NCBI GenBank assembly: GCA_047626155.1
Contig: JBLHRR010000240.1
Coordinates: 1 to 5,312 of the forward strand
Source: CALGLS01 sp047626155
GTDB taxonomy: Bacteria; Bacteroidota; Bacteroidia; Chitinophagales; Saprospiraceae
DNA: 5,312 nt
Reading direction: 5' to 3'
Within the stretch, counting starts at the first letter, position 1, and each line of letters begins with the position of its first letter. Under the pieces are notes generated by a model. It did no database searches. It was not told the origin of the DNA and saw nothing but the letters and a program-made list of their open reading frames with translations. This document shows positions 1 through 5,254 of this stretch, one piece after another. The translations under genes and the position numbers were made by a program.

Positions 1-98
1 AAAAAAATCAACTTTCGTTTATTTGGAAGAACAGTGTTATATAAGAGCACAAATTCGGCTACAAAAATAGCATAATTTCTATTAATCTCCTATAATGT

Positions 99-119
99 AA
101 AGAGATGTTTTTTCTCTTT
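99..119 (-). terminator. Weak hairpin downstream of the aldo/keto reductase gene
   Basis: Seen: 7-base arms AAAGAGA and TCTCTTT around a 7-base loop, about 40 bases beyond the stop codon of the reductase gene. No T-run follows the stem on the minus strand, so it is not a textbook intrinsic terminator. It is the only structure I see in the first 157 bases, which otherwise hold no recognisable gene. It may help to end the reductase transcript, or it may be chance in AT-rich DNA. Confidence 0.2.
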
Positions 120-157
120 CTGTGGTTGGTGTTTTGTAGCGACTCTTACATATGCGG

Positions 158-1123
158 TTAATTCCATCCAAGCCGCTTTCTTTCCCTCCAATATTCCTCC
201 GGCTCAATTGCAAATTCCTTTAACATTGCTACATCACTCTCTTCCAATTCAAATTGGGTAGCCTTAATGTTATCTGATAAATGCACTTTGTTAGAAGCAC
301 CACTTAATACTTTATACGGTTCGATACCATCCATACAAAACCTCAGCGCAATAGCATCTAGTCCTACATTGTATTTCGTTGCAAGCGTTTGCAACACTTT
401 ATAAACCTTTGCATAATGAGGGTATTTTTCATTAGGAAAAACCCGTCCATTAGCGAGGGCTTCTTTGATTACAAGTCTTTTGTTATAAGCAGAGAATTCT
501 TTTGATATAGTGGCGAAACTTTGGTCAAATAAATTGTACGTAACTTGAAAGGCATCAAAAAGAGAAACACCCTCCACTTCAACATCCAGCGCCTCTTTTA
601 ACACCTCTATCTGGTTTGCTCCTGTCGTAGTGATTCCCATAAGCAAGCCGTACTTATTTTTTAGTTCCGCTAAACGGTTTAGGATTCTTTCATTTTTCAA
701 AACGCCTGTTTCAAAAGTAGCGGAATGAATTTGGTAGGTCGTCAGCAAAGGGTGCAGCGTTTTTGATTTCCCCCACTGCTCGTTGAGTTTCTCCAAGGAG
801 TGCTCTTTTATTTCATGCACCTTGGCCTTGGCATCGAAATTTGCGACATAGGTATAACCCCATTTTGTGGCGACTTCTATACTAGCATCGTCCTTTTCCA
901 TGACCCAATCCATAAGCAATTGCTCCGCCATGCCATAACCTGGTGCGGTATCGAAATATCTGATTCCCTTCCGATACGCATCATCGAGCACCATTAGACC
1001 TTTGTTCTTAAAGGAATCCAAAGAAAATTCAGAAGTAGTTTCTTGCCGGATATTGATATAGTGTGGGCGACCGATGGAGGCGGTACCTAGTCCAAGAGCT
1101 GAAGATGAAGTTGGTTTTTTCAT
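158..1123 (-). CDS. Aldo/keto reductase family oxidoreductase
   Basis: This is a 321-residue protein, the usual length for a single-domain NAD(P)H-dependent aldo/keto reductase with a TIM-barrel fold. The start of strand 1 is seen as ALGLGTASIGRP (9-20). The expected catalytic tetrad is visible: Asp58 and Tyr63 in FDTAPGYG, Lys87 in ATKWGY, and His133 in YQIHSA. Near the C-terminus VLSGASNKVHLSDNIKA (272-288) matches the segment that holds the cofactor phosphate in this family. The enzyme should be soluble and cytoplasmic and should reduce an aldehyde or ketone, or oxidise a sugar or alcohol. It resembles the aldose-dehydrogenase-like branch, but the substrate cannot be read from the sequence. 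The ATG at 1123 starts just before the conserved first strand, so the start is credible; no strong ribosome binding site is seen. The upstream gene ends 161 bases away, which suggests separate transcription. All catalytic residues are present. Confidence 0.93.
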   Translation of the reverse strand: MKKPTSSSALGLGTASIGRPHYINIRQETTSEFSLDSFKNKGLMVLDDAYRKGIRYFDTAPGYGMAEQLLMDWVMEKDDASIEVATKWGYTYVANFDAKAKVHEIKEHSLEKLNEQWGKSKTLHPLLTTYQIHSATFETGVLKNERILNRLAELKNKYGLLMGITTTGANQIEVLKEALDVEVEGVSLFDAFQVTYNLFDQSFATISKEFSAYNKRLVIKEALANGRVFPNEKYPHYAKVYKVLQTLATKYNVGLDAIALRFCMDGIEPYKVLSGASNKVHLSDNIKATQFELEESDVAMLKEFAIEPEEYWRERKRLGWN

Positions 1124-1252
1124 AGTTTATATTTAATGGCGGTAACTGAGTTTGTACTACAATAGAGTCCCACTCCTATTCCTATTCCTTCTAATACTTT
1201 TATAAGGCATTTACAACGTTAACTTTCAGATTAAAAACACCGTAGTAATACC

Positions 1253-1276
1253 ATTTAAATGCTTTTTTATTTAAAT
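1253..1276. repeat. AT-only inverted repeat between two genes
   Basis: Seen: two copies of the self-complementary 8-mer ATTTAAAT, separated by 8 bases that include six T's, starting 9 bases beyond the stop codon of the beta-barrel protein gene. It could form a weak hairpin at that gene's 3' end. The stem holds only A-T pairs, so a role in termination is doubtful. The rest of this gap holds only a short TCCTAT tandem at 1174-1189, and I could not find a convincing promoter for the reductase gene in it. Confidence 0.2.
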
Positions 1277-1284
1277 CCACTATA

Positions 1285-2025
1285 TCAGAAAAAGAACCGC
1301 AACCCACCCGTTGGATTCAGTTCTGCAAACGTTCCGTCACCATCTTCGACAATGCGACGAATGGCCCCTCCCTCCAGCGAAAATTGTTTGTAATGCCAAC
1401 GAAGGACAAGGCTAGCCGAAATAATGAATCCATCATCTGTGTGGTTGGTTACAAATCCCAGTTTCGAATTTTCACTGATGAGAAAAAGTCTTTCTTTCCA
1501 TATTGGAATAATCGCTCCTATTGTAAAAATGGTGTAGGGTTTTTCTTCATTCGCTAGATCTATTCTTGACATAAATCCTCCTCCAAAATCCAGCTGCACC
1601 CCAAACAAATCAATGCTAAGAAGACCTGTCGTAATGTGGTTAAATTTCTTTTCTTCAAAACGATAATCGTTGAACAGCAGATGCGTTCCTACTCCTAGGA
1701 AAACAAATTTACCTACAGGAAAAGCCAGCTTGGTTTTCACTCCCCATCCAGCATTAGATCTATCATTACTACCAAACGACATCCGATAAACAGCTCTATC
1801 CGCAATCATATTACCTCCGACGCCTACGGAAAGAAAGGAGGTCAAACCTACTTCTGCTTCGTATAATATTCCATTGATAGTATGTATAAAACCTTGCTTA
1901 GCTTTTAACGGTCTCGCTGTTGATATGGAAATTAATTTGGTCTTGTATCCATATTGTTGACCGCTCAGGTTTGAAGAGATACAAAGGAGGCAGCATAGTA
2001 GGAATAATGAGACGTAGGTGGGCAT
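1285..2025 (-). CDS. Secreted protein, probable outer-membrane beta-barrel, function unknown
   Basis: This 246-residue protein has a clear Sec signal peptide: a hydrophobic run YVSLFLLCCLLCISS (4-18), then a polar stretch with likely cleavage near SNLSG/QQ (about residue 22). There is no proper lipobox before any cysteine, so it is probably not a lipoprotein. The mature part is made of short alternating strands rich in Gly and aromatics (for example FLSVGVGGNMIA, FVFLGVGTHLLF, FGVQLDFGGGF, GFIISASLVLRW). It ends in GGLRFFF, a terminal aromatic typical of outer-membrane barrels inserted by the Bam complex. From its length I infer a small barrel of roughly 8 to 12 strands. I do not recognise a named family. 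The ATG at 2025 is preceded by an A-rich stretch rather than a Shine-Dalgarno site. It stands alone, 156 bases after the hydrolase gene, so its neighbours say little about its role. Confidence 0.75.
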   Translation of the reverse strand: MPTYVSLFLLCCLLCISSNLSGQQYGYKTKLISISTARPLKAKQGFIHTINGILYEAEVGLTSFLSVGVGGNMIADRAVYRMSFGSNDRSNAGWGVKTKLAFPVGKFVFLGVGTHLLFNDYRFEEKKFNHITTGLLSIDLFGVQLDFGGGFMSRIDLANEEKPYTIFTIGAIIPIWKERLFLISENSKLGFVTNHTDDGFIISASLVLRWHYKQFSLEGGAIRRIVEDGDGTFAELNPTGGLRFFF

Positions 2026-2124
2026 ATGTTTTTTTTTGGTTTGAGCATAAAAAAATCAAAGAACCTTCAATAATTCTTTATAAGGAAGACTTAGTTTTCT
2101 TTCATAAATCAGGACATCAGTCAT

Positions 2125-2138
2125 ACTCCTGAAGGAGT
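2125..2138. repeat. Short palindrome in the gap between the hydrolase-OsmC and beta-barrel genes
   Basis: Seen: ACTCCT and AGGAGT separated by two bases. No T-run follows on the minus strand, so a terminator is unlikely. It could be a small operator upstream of the beta-barrel gene, or chance. No clear TAnnTTTG promoter element was found in this 156-base gap. Confidence 0.15.
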
Positions 2139-2181
2139 TGAATACACTGTAGGATTCCATCTTGGTTTTGAATTTTAACAA

Positions 2182-3408
2182 TCAATCTACAATACTTGTT
2201 TCAATTTCTATTTCCCTAATTAACGTTCGATGTACTGGACAACGAGAGGCAATTTCTTTTAATCTCTGTTGCTGCTCGCCTGTGAGTTCCCCTACAAATT
2301 TTAGCTTTTTAGATATATGGTCAAGATAAGCAGGCTTTGAATTTCCAGTATCATTATTCATGTCCTGTACATGTTTTTTGGAATGAGTCAGATAAACATA
2401 TACTTCTTGTAAATCCCATTTCTTACGTTGGGCATAAAGCTTCAAAGTCATGGCAGTGCAAGCAGCTAAACCAGCATTTAATAACTCGTATGGAGCCGCT
2501 CCAAAATCATCACCTCCTACCGAAGCTGGCTCATCTGCAATTAGGAAGTGCTTAGACATTTGAATAGAAGTGGTGAAATTATCTTCCAACATATTTAAGT
2601 GCCCGACTAATTGTTCCCCATTTGGGTCAAGCATTATATTTTCTTTCGGTTTCAAATAACGTTGTGCCCAAGAACCAATCACCTCACCAGCATAGAGACT
2701 GTCTTTTTGTTCTGTCAGGAGGTGGTCAGCATTATCGAGGGATACAAAACTTTTGGGATGATGAGCATTAATGAATAGTTCCTGGGCATTTTCAATACCA
2801 ACTATTCGATCGAAAGGAGCGTGCAAAACCAATAATGGTTTCCGTAGATTTTTAACTGTAGTTATTAGATCTGTGTTACCAAAGTTTTCCAAAAATTCTT
2901 GATTGATCACAAAAGGTCTGCCTCCGATATTTACTTCTATTTCTCCTTTTTCAGCTATTTCATCCAAGTGGTGAGAAAAGTGTTTTTTGGTATGTTCTGC
3001 ACTCGAAGGTGCCCCGATAGTCGCAATGGCTTTTACTTCTTCCAGTTTTGAGCCTGCTACAATTACGGCTGCTCCCCCCAAAGAATGCCCTACCAAAAGC
3101 GAAGGTGCTTCATAGTTTTCTTTCATATATTGATGAACATCCAACAGGTCATTGATATTTGCGCCAAAATGACTCTCCGCAAATGTCCCCTCACTTCTTC
3201 CCAAACCTGTAAAATCAAAACGCAGCACTCCAAAGCCATGATTAGTCAGGGAGCGACTGATATTCCTGACTGCATTCAGACTGCTACTGCAAGTAAAGCA
3301 ATGAGCAAATATCGCATAATCATTAGGTTTTTGATTGGCAGGCAATTCCAATCTTGCATTTAAGATATGTCCTTTTGAATTTTTTATTTTAAGTTGTGCA
3401 TTTTTCAT
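2182..3408 (-). CDS. Bifunctional alpha/beta hydrolase / OsmC family protein
   Basis: This is a 408-residue two-domain fusion. Residues 1 to about 255 form an alpha/beta hydrolase: a nucleophile elbow GHSLGG with Ser109, a probable acid Asp200 in HAPFDRIV and the base His229 in NADHLLT. RFDFTGLGRSEG (63-74) is a typical loop of serine peptidase/esterase-like members. Residues about 265-408 form an OsmC/Ohr-type domain with PYELLNAGLAAC, whose Cys317 should be the peroxidatic cysteine, and SRCPVHRTL, whose Cys390 should be the second redox cysteine. Family knowledge suggests reduction of organic hydroperoxides by the OsmC part; the hydrolase substrate is unknown. The protein is cytoplasmic, with no signal peptide. 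I chose the ATG at 3408. The longer frame opens with a GTG at 3459, but its extra 17 residues are unlike the family and that codon overlaps a promoter -7 element. The fusion is a known architecture, and both active sites look complete. Confidence 0.92.
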   Translation of the reverse strand: MKNAQLKIKNSKGHILNARLELPANQKPNDYAIFAHCFTCSSSLNAVRNISRSLTNHGFGVLRFDFTGLGRSEGTFAESHFGANINDLLDVHQYMKENYEAPSLLVGHSLGGAAVIVAGSKLEEVKAIATIGAPSSAEHTKKHFSHHLDEIAEKGEIEVNIGGRPFVINQEFLENFGNTDLITTVKNLRKPLLVLHAPFDRIVGIENAQELFINAHHPKSFVSLDNADHLLTEQKDSLYAGEVIGSWAQRYLKPKENIMLDPNGEQLVGHLNMLEDNFTTSIQMSKHFLIADEPASVGGDDFGAAPYELLNAGLAACTAMTLKLYAQRKKWDLQEVYVYLTHSKKHVQDMNNDTGNSKPAYLDHISKKLKFVGELTGEQQQRLKEIASRCPVHRTLIREIEIETSIVD

Positions 3409-3458
3409 TTTGATAATTTTTATTCTCACTTTAATAATTCCATTGAACGATTTTACCA

Positions 3459-3488
3459 CAAAGGTAACTTTTAAGGACTAAGGTGAAA
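3459..3488 (-). promoter_or_regulatory. Likely promoter of the hydrolase-OsmC gene
   Basis: On the minus strand TACCTTTG (3466-3459) is an exact match to the Bacteroidota -7 consensus TAnnTTTG. A TTTC at 3488-3485, 18 bases further upstream, is an imperfect match to the -33 element TTTG. Transcription would begin near 3453 and give a leader of about 45 bases to the ATG at 3408, with no strong Shine-Dalgarno site. The -33-like bases lie inside the inverted repeat at 3480-3524, in the proposed end of the insertion sequence. The promoter may therefore be a hybrid completed by the element, or be controlled at that palindrome; both are inferences. Confidence 0.5.
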
Positions 3489-4109
3489 TGGAAATAATTC
3501 CCTAATTATTATACATTTCACCTTGGTGGAAAAACACATTTCCCAAGCTGTATCCTTTTCTTCAACAGCCACACTTGTTACTAAATAAATCGGTGGATTA
3601 GGATTATTTTTATCTCGAATAATAACCAGATATAGCTGATAATTCGGGAATTCGGGATGTTTTATTGGGCCCCAAGCAATAGATACTTTTTTCATCTTCT
3701 TCCGTTCTTTATCATATACTAATTTATCTTTTTGCCCTTTATAGGATCGAGCTATATCGTATATCTTTTTCGATTGACCATGTTCGTTTAAAAAAATGTG
3801 ATCGCCTTTCCAGCGGATAAGAAAGTCTTGATCGAATTTTATTAACCACTCTAACATGTTTGCATTGGCGTACCCTCTATCTAGAACATGCAATACCTTT
3901 TTACCAATTTCTTTATTTATTTTTTTCAACATTAGATAAACGATATTTGTCCCATGCTCTTTATGCTTCCCTCTAGTTGTCCACCACGCCATATGGAAAA
4001 CCGATGGAATTTCTCCCAACGCTGATAAACTTACCCCCGTCCATTTATAACCCGTTGTATATATCCTTTTTCCTGGTGGACTGAAGAAACCAGGTCGAAT
4101 TCTAGTCAA
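3471..4109 (-). pseudogene. IS4-type transposase, central fragment (broken)
   Basis: This open frame begins at a TTG (4109) with an in-frame TAG two codons upstream and no ribosome binding site, so it is a fragment rather than a gene with its own start. Residues 1-194 match the core of a DDE_Tnp_1/IS4-type transposase: PPGKRIYTTGYKWTG, WWTTRGKHKEHGTN, then VLHVLDRGYAN with a probable catalytic Asp77, then FLIRW and YDKERK. NPPIYLVTSVAVEEKDTAWEMCFS comes just before the Y-R-E signature region that should carry the catalytic Glu. Homology stops there (about 3528). The last 18 codons run through an inverted repeat (3480-3524) and into the neighbouring flank to a stop at 3471. The N-terminal part lies at 4126-4296 in another frame, and the region between, expected to hold the first catalytic Asp, is missing. 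It cannot encode an active enzyme. The identification is firm; the exact subfamily is not. Confidence 0.85.
3480..3524. repeat. Long inverted repeat at the left end of the IS remnant
   Basis: Seen: AAGGTGAAATG (3480-3490) and its exact complement CATTTCACCTT (3514-3524). After a small internal mismatch the inner arms AATAATT and AATTATT also pair, leaving a 4-base loop. This gives about 18 base pairs in 45 bases. No T-run follows on either strand, so it is not a normal terminator. Transposase homology ends 1 to 4 bases beyond its right edge, and the -33 position of the hydrolase promoter falls inside its left arm. It may be the end of the insertion sequence, a regulator's operator, or both. 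Confidence 0.6.
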
Positions 4110-4125
4110 TCGCTAGGCTTTACTA

Positions 4126-4296
4126 CTAAATCGCAATAAATAAATCGTAAAAGGTTCGGACGTAACGAACGTCTATCTTTTTGGAAAGCGCCTTCTGAAG
4201 AGACGATAAATAAACGTCGGCTTGGCTTAGTATGAACTCGCCTGACTTTTGGTTAATTGGTTCTTTATTTCTACTTTGTAGGATGTTTTTAAACAT
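4126..4296 (-). pseudogene. IS4-type transposase, N-terminal fragment
   Basis: This 56-codon frame runs from MFKNILQSRNKEP to RYVRTFYDLFIAI and ends in TAG TAG. It starts at an ATG four bases after a perfect AGGAGG, the strongest ribosome binding site in the window. The sequence reads like the helical N-terminal region of the same transposase whose core lies directly downstream in another frame (4109-3471). After FIAI the expected continuation is missing, and 16 bases later the second frame resumes at a residue well inside the protein. GCGATT occurs on both sides of the junction, 21 bases apart on the minus strand, so a deletion between short repeats is possible. If still translated it would give a small peptide with no catalytic residues. 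I assign it from position and sequence character, without a database match. Confidence 0.65.
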
Positions 4297-4300
4297 AAGT

Positions 4301-4347
4301 CCTCCTGTGTTTTGATTGTGTGAGAATAATCAAAAATACACAGGAGG
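4301..4347 (-). promoter_or_regulatory. Leader hairpin that buries the transposase ribosome binding site
   Basis: Seen: CCTCCTGTGT (4301-4310) pairs exactly with ACACAGGAGG (4338-4347). Inside it TTTGATT (4311-4317) pairs with AATCAAA (4328-4334), with a 3-base bulge on one side and a 10-base loop. On a minus-strand RNA that enters from the right, the first arm CCTCCTGTGT would pair with the ACACAGGAGG that carries the transposase Shine-Dalgarno site, 4 bases before the ATG at 4296. Known precedent: IS10 and IS50 protect themselves from read-through transcription with such leader structures. The fold is seen in the sequence; the function is inferred. Confidence 0.6.
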
Positions 4348-4362
4348 TTCTTTCTTTCCAAA
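4331..4362 (-). promoter_or_regulatory. Probable transposase promoter inside the leader hairpin
   Basis: On the minus strand TTTG (4362-4359), 20 bases, then TATTTTTG (4338-4331) match the Bacteroidota -33 (TTTG) and -7 (TAnnTTTG) elements exactly, at an accepted spacing. The start point should fall near 4323-4326, in the hairpin loop. RNA from this promoter would lack the anti-Shine-Dalgarno arm and leave AGGAGG free. This is the best promoter match in the window. Confidence 0.6.
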
Positions 4363-4379
4363 TCTTTACGTACACACCT

Positions 4380-4387
4380 TACTTTTG
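4380..4387 (+). promoter_or_regulatory. Possible -7 element for the ankyrin gene
   Basis: TACTTTTG fits TAnnTTTG and lies 19 bases before the ATG at 4407. I see no TTTG at the -33 position, so this is a half-match only. It sits exactly at the proposed right boundary of the IS remnant and could have arisen by the insertion. Confidence 0.25.
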
Positions 4388-4406
4388 GGAGGACTCATGT
4401 TTGATC

Positions 4407-4790
4407 ATGGCTATAAAGGGTGATCGACCTGAGGTTGTTAAAGTATTGTTGGAGAACGGCGCGAAGGTGAATGAGGGAATAAAAGGTGATGGTAATCCGC
4501 TAATTATGGCAGCGGCCAACAATCGACTTGAGGTTGCAAAAGTATTGGTCCAGAAAGGTGCTGATGTAAACGCTGTTGTTATCGGTGATGAAACACCGCT
4601 TATTAATGCGGCTCGTTATGGTCATTTGGAAATGGTCAAATACTTAGTTGAAAAAGGTGCTGATGTGAACCTCTCTGCACGTGATGGGTATTACTTGAAT
4701 TCTGAGCTAAGAACGCCTTTGAATATGGCGAAAAAGGGGAAGCATGAGGAAGTTGTAAAGTATTTGTTGGGGAAGGGGGCGGTTAAGTAA
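4407..4790 (+). CDS. Ankyrin-repeat protein, probably 5'-truncated
   Basis: From the ATG at 4407 the protein has 127 residues and consists almost wholly of four ankyrin repeats of about 33 residues. The units centre on LIMAIKGDRPEVVKVLLENGAKVN, PLIMAAANNRLEVAKVLVQKGADVN, TPLINAARYGHLEMVKYLVEKGADVN and TPLNMAKKGKHEEVVKYLLGKGA. A 7- to 8-residue insertion (near DGYYLNSEL) precedes the last. Such repeats bind other proteins; the partner is unknown. There is no signal peptide or membrane segment. The first repeat already begins in EDSC, before this ATG, so the original protein was longer. The open frame reaches back to a GTG at 4320, but that lies in the IS leader hairpin and the added residues are not ankyrin-like. 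Very similar repeat sets occur at the C-terminus of M56/BlaR1-like membrane peptidases in Bacteroidota, so it may be the tail of such a gene. Whether it is still expressed is uncertain. Confidence 0.7.
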   Translation: MAIKGDRPEVVKVLLENGAKVNEGIKGDGNPLIMAAANNRLEVAKVLVQKGADVNAVVIGDETPLINAARYGHLEMVKYLVEKGADVNLSARDGYYLNSELRTPLNMAKKGKHEEVVKYLLGKGAVK

Positions 4791-4967
4791 GTTTAAACAG
4801 ATAATGATTTGGCTATAGTACCGTCTCATAATAAAGCATTGAATTCCGACTTTACAAAAATATAGTGTTATCCTACTAATTTAGTACTGAACACGTAAAT
4901 AAGGTTTGATCTTCCAGTTGTTGACGACGAACGAAAAATGAAAAGCTAAGGATAAGAAACGACTTAG
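4791..4967. other. Gap without recognisable genes
   Basis: Together with the decayed stretch to its right this forms more than 500 bases with no intact gene. In this part I see no open frame with protein-like character, no RNA gene, no strong hairpin and no repeat. It looks like decayed sequence between the ankyrin gene and a broken regulator gene. Confidence 0.5.
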
Positions 4968-5042
4968 TTAACTACTTACAATCTGTGACTTACGATATAA
5001 AGACGGCGTGGTACCTGTTTGTTTTTTAAATGCAGAATAGAA
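4968..5042 (-). pseudogene. AraC-type regulator, C-terminal remnant
   Basis: Read on the minus strand, 24 codons before a TAA give FYSAFKKQTGTTPSLYRKSQIVSS. The first 17 residues fit the end of the second helix-turn-helix of AraC/XylS DNA-binding domains, where F-x3-F-K-K-x2-G-x-[ST]-P-x2-[YF]-R is the conserved signature. Upstream in this frame only a few residues precede a stop, so the rest of the roughly 100-residue DNA-binding domain is gone. The frame directly upstream instead encodes a membrane helix (5121-5026). It cannot bind DNA as it stands. Resemblance to the signature is strong for so short a piece, but it rests on about 17 residues. Confidence 0.55.
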
Positions 5043-5121
5043 AAACAAAACCCAAAATAATACCCAGGGGCATCCCGAATATTATAAAGAAATCACGCAT
5101 AGATAAACTCGGTTCTATCAT
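5026..5121 (-). pseudogene. Short membrane-helix frame, perhaps the N-terminus of the broken AraC-type gene
   Basis: From an ATG at 5121, or a second at 5100, this frame reads MIEPSLSMRDFFIIFGM and then PLGIILGFVFLFCI before a TAA. That is 31 or 24 residues with one clear hydrophobic helix. It overlaps the AraC remnant in another frame. Some Bacteroidota AraC-type regulators have an N-terminal membrane domain whose first helix looks like this. I therefore infer that one gene lost its middle, with the junction near 5036-5045. A TACCTTTA at 5135-5128 on the minus strand is close to the -7 consensus and would suit the ATG at 5100. It could also be an unrelated small membrane peptide. Confidence 0.3.
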
Positions 5122-5208
5122 AGATAGTAAAGGTAATAAATTAACGATTACCCTATTCTACTGAGCAGTAAAAAAGTGTAATATCAAGGTATAAAAAGGA
5201 GTTGGCAT

Positions 5209-5254
5209 AAAAAAAGCGAATAAAAGGAAATTACAACAAATCCTTTATTCGCTT
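5209..5254 (-). terminator. Intrinsic terminator for a minus-strand gene to the right
   Basis: Arms AAGCGAATAAAAGGA (5214-5228) and TCCTTTATTCGCTT (5241-5254) pair over 14 bases with a single bulged A and a 12-base loop. On the minus strand the stem is followed by a run of seven T's (5215-5209). This is a classical rho-independent shape and acts in the minus direction, so it should end the transcript of a gene that lies mostly beyond the right edge. Two minus-strand frames are open from the edge to stops at or just before the stem, so that gene's last codons may be in the window. Confidence 0.7.

Larger units (their letters stand above)
3480..4380 (-). mobile_element. Decayed IS4-type insertion sequence, internally deleted
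   Basis: The interval holds two out-of-frame pieces of one transposase gene plus its leader, all reading on the minus strand. Boundaries are proposed from two signs. AAGGTG reads inward at both ends: AAGGTGAAATGG from 3480 on the plus strand and AAGGTGTGTACG from 4380 on the minus strand, with scattered further matches. The bases just outside are also similar, ACTTTTAAGGACT at 3467-3479 and ACTTTTGGGAGGACT at 4381-4395, as expected for an old target duplication with a 2-base change. At about 901 bp it is much shorter than I would expect for a full element of this type. It cannot move by itself, but might be moved by a related transposase if the ends are still functional. That an IS remnant is here is firm; the exact ends are inferred. 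Confidence 0.6.

Noticed and set aside
800..997. Plus-strand open frame of 65 codons
   Set aside because: It lies wholly antisense within the aldo/keto reductase gene, and its translation has no recognisable protein character.
1174..1189. TCCTAT tandem repeat
   Set aside because: Only two full units and a partial third; too short to call a repeat locus.
1920..2132. Plus-strand open frame of 70 codons
   Set aside because: It is antisense to the signal-peptide end of the beta-barrel gene, rich in Trp, Arg and Lys without pattern, and resembles no family.
2337..3363. Two plus-strand frames (2337-2555 and 3085-3363)
   Set aside because: Both are antisense shadows within the hydrolase-OsmC gene, which has full conserved active sites in the other strand.
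3409..3459. Extension of the hydrolase-OsmC protein to a GTG at 3459
   Set aside because: The GTG overlaps a perfect TAnnTTTG promoter element, the added residues are unlike the family, and the ATG at 3408 fits the usual N-terminus.
3480..3524. Reading the palindrome as a rho-independent terminator
   Set aside because: No T-run follows the stem on either strand, and the stem's inner part is AT-rich.
4320..4406. Extension of the ankyrin protein to a GTG at 4320
   Set aside because: The codon is in the loop of the IS leader hairpin, has no ribosome binding site, and most of the added residues do not fit an ankyrin repeat.
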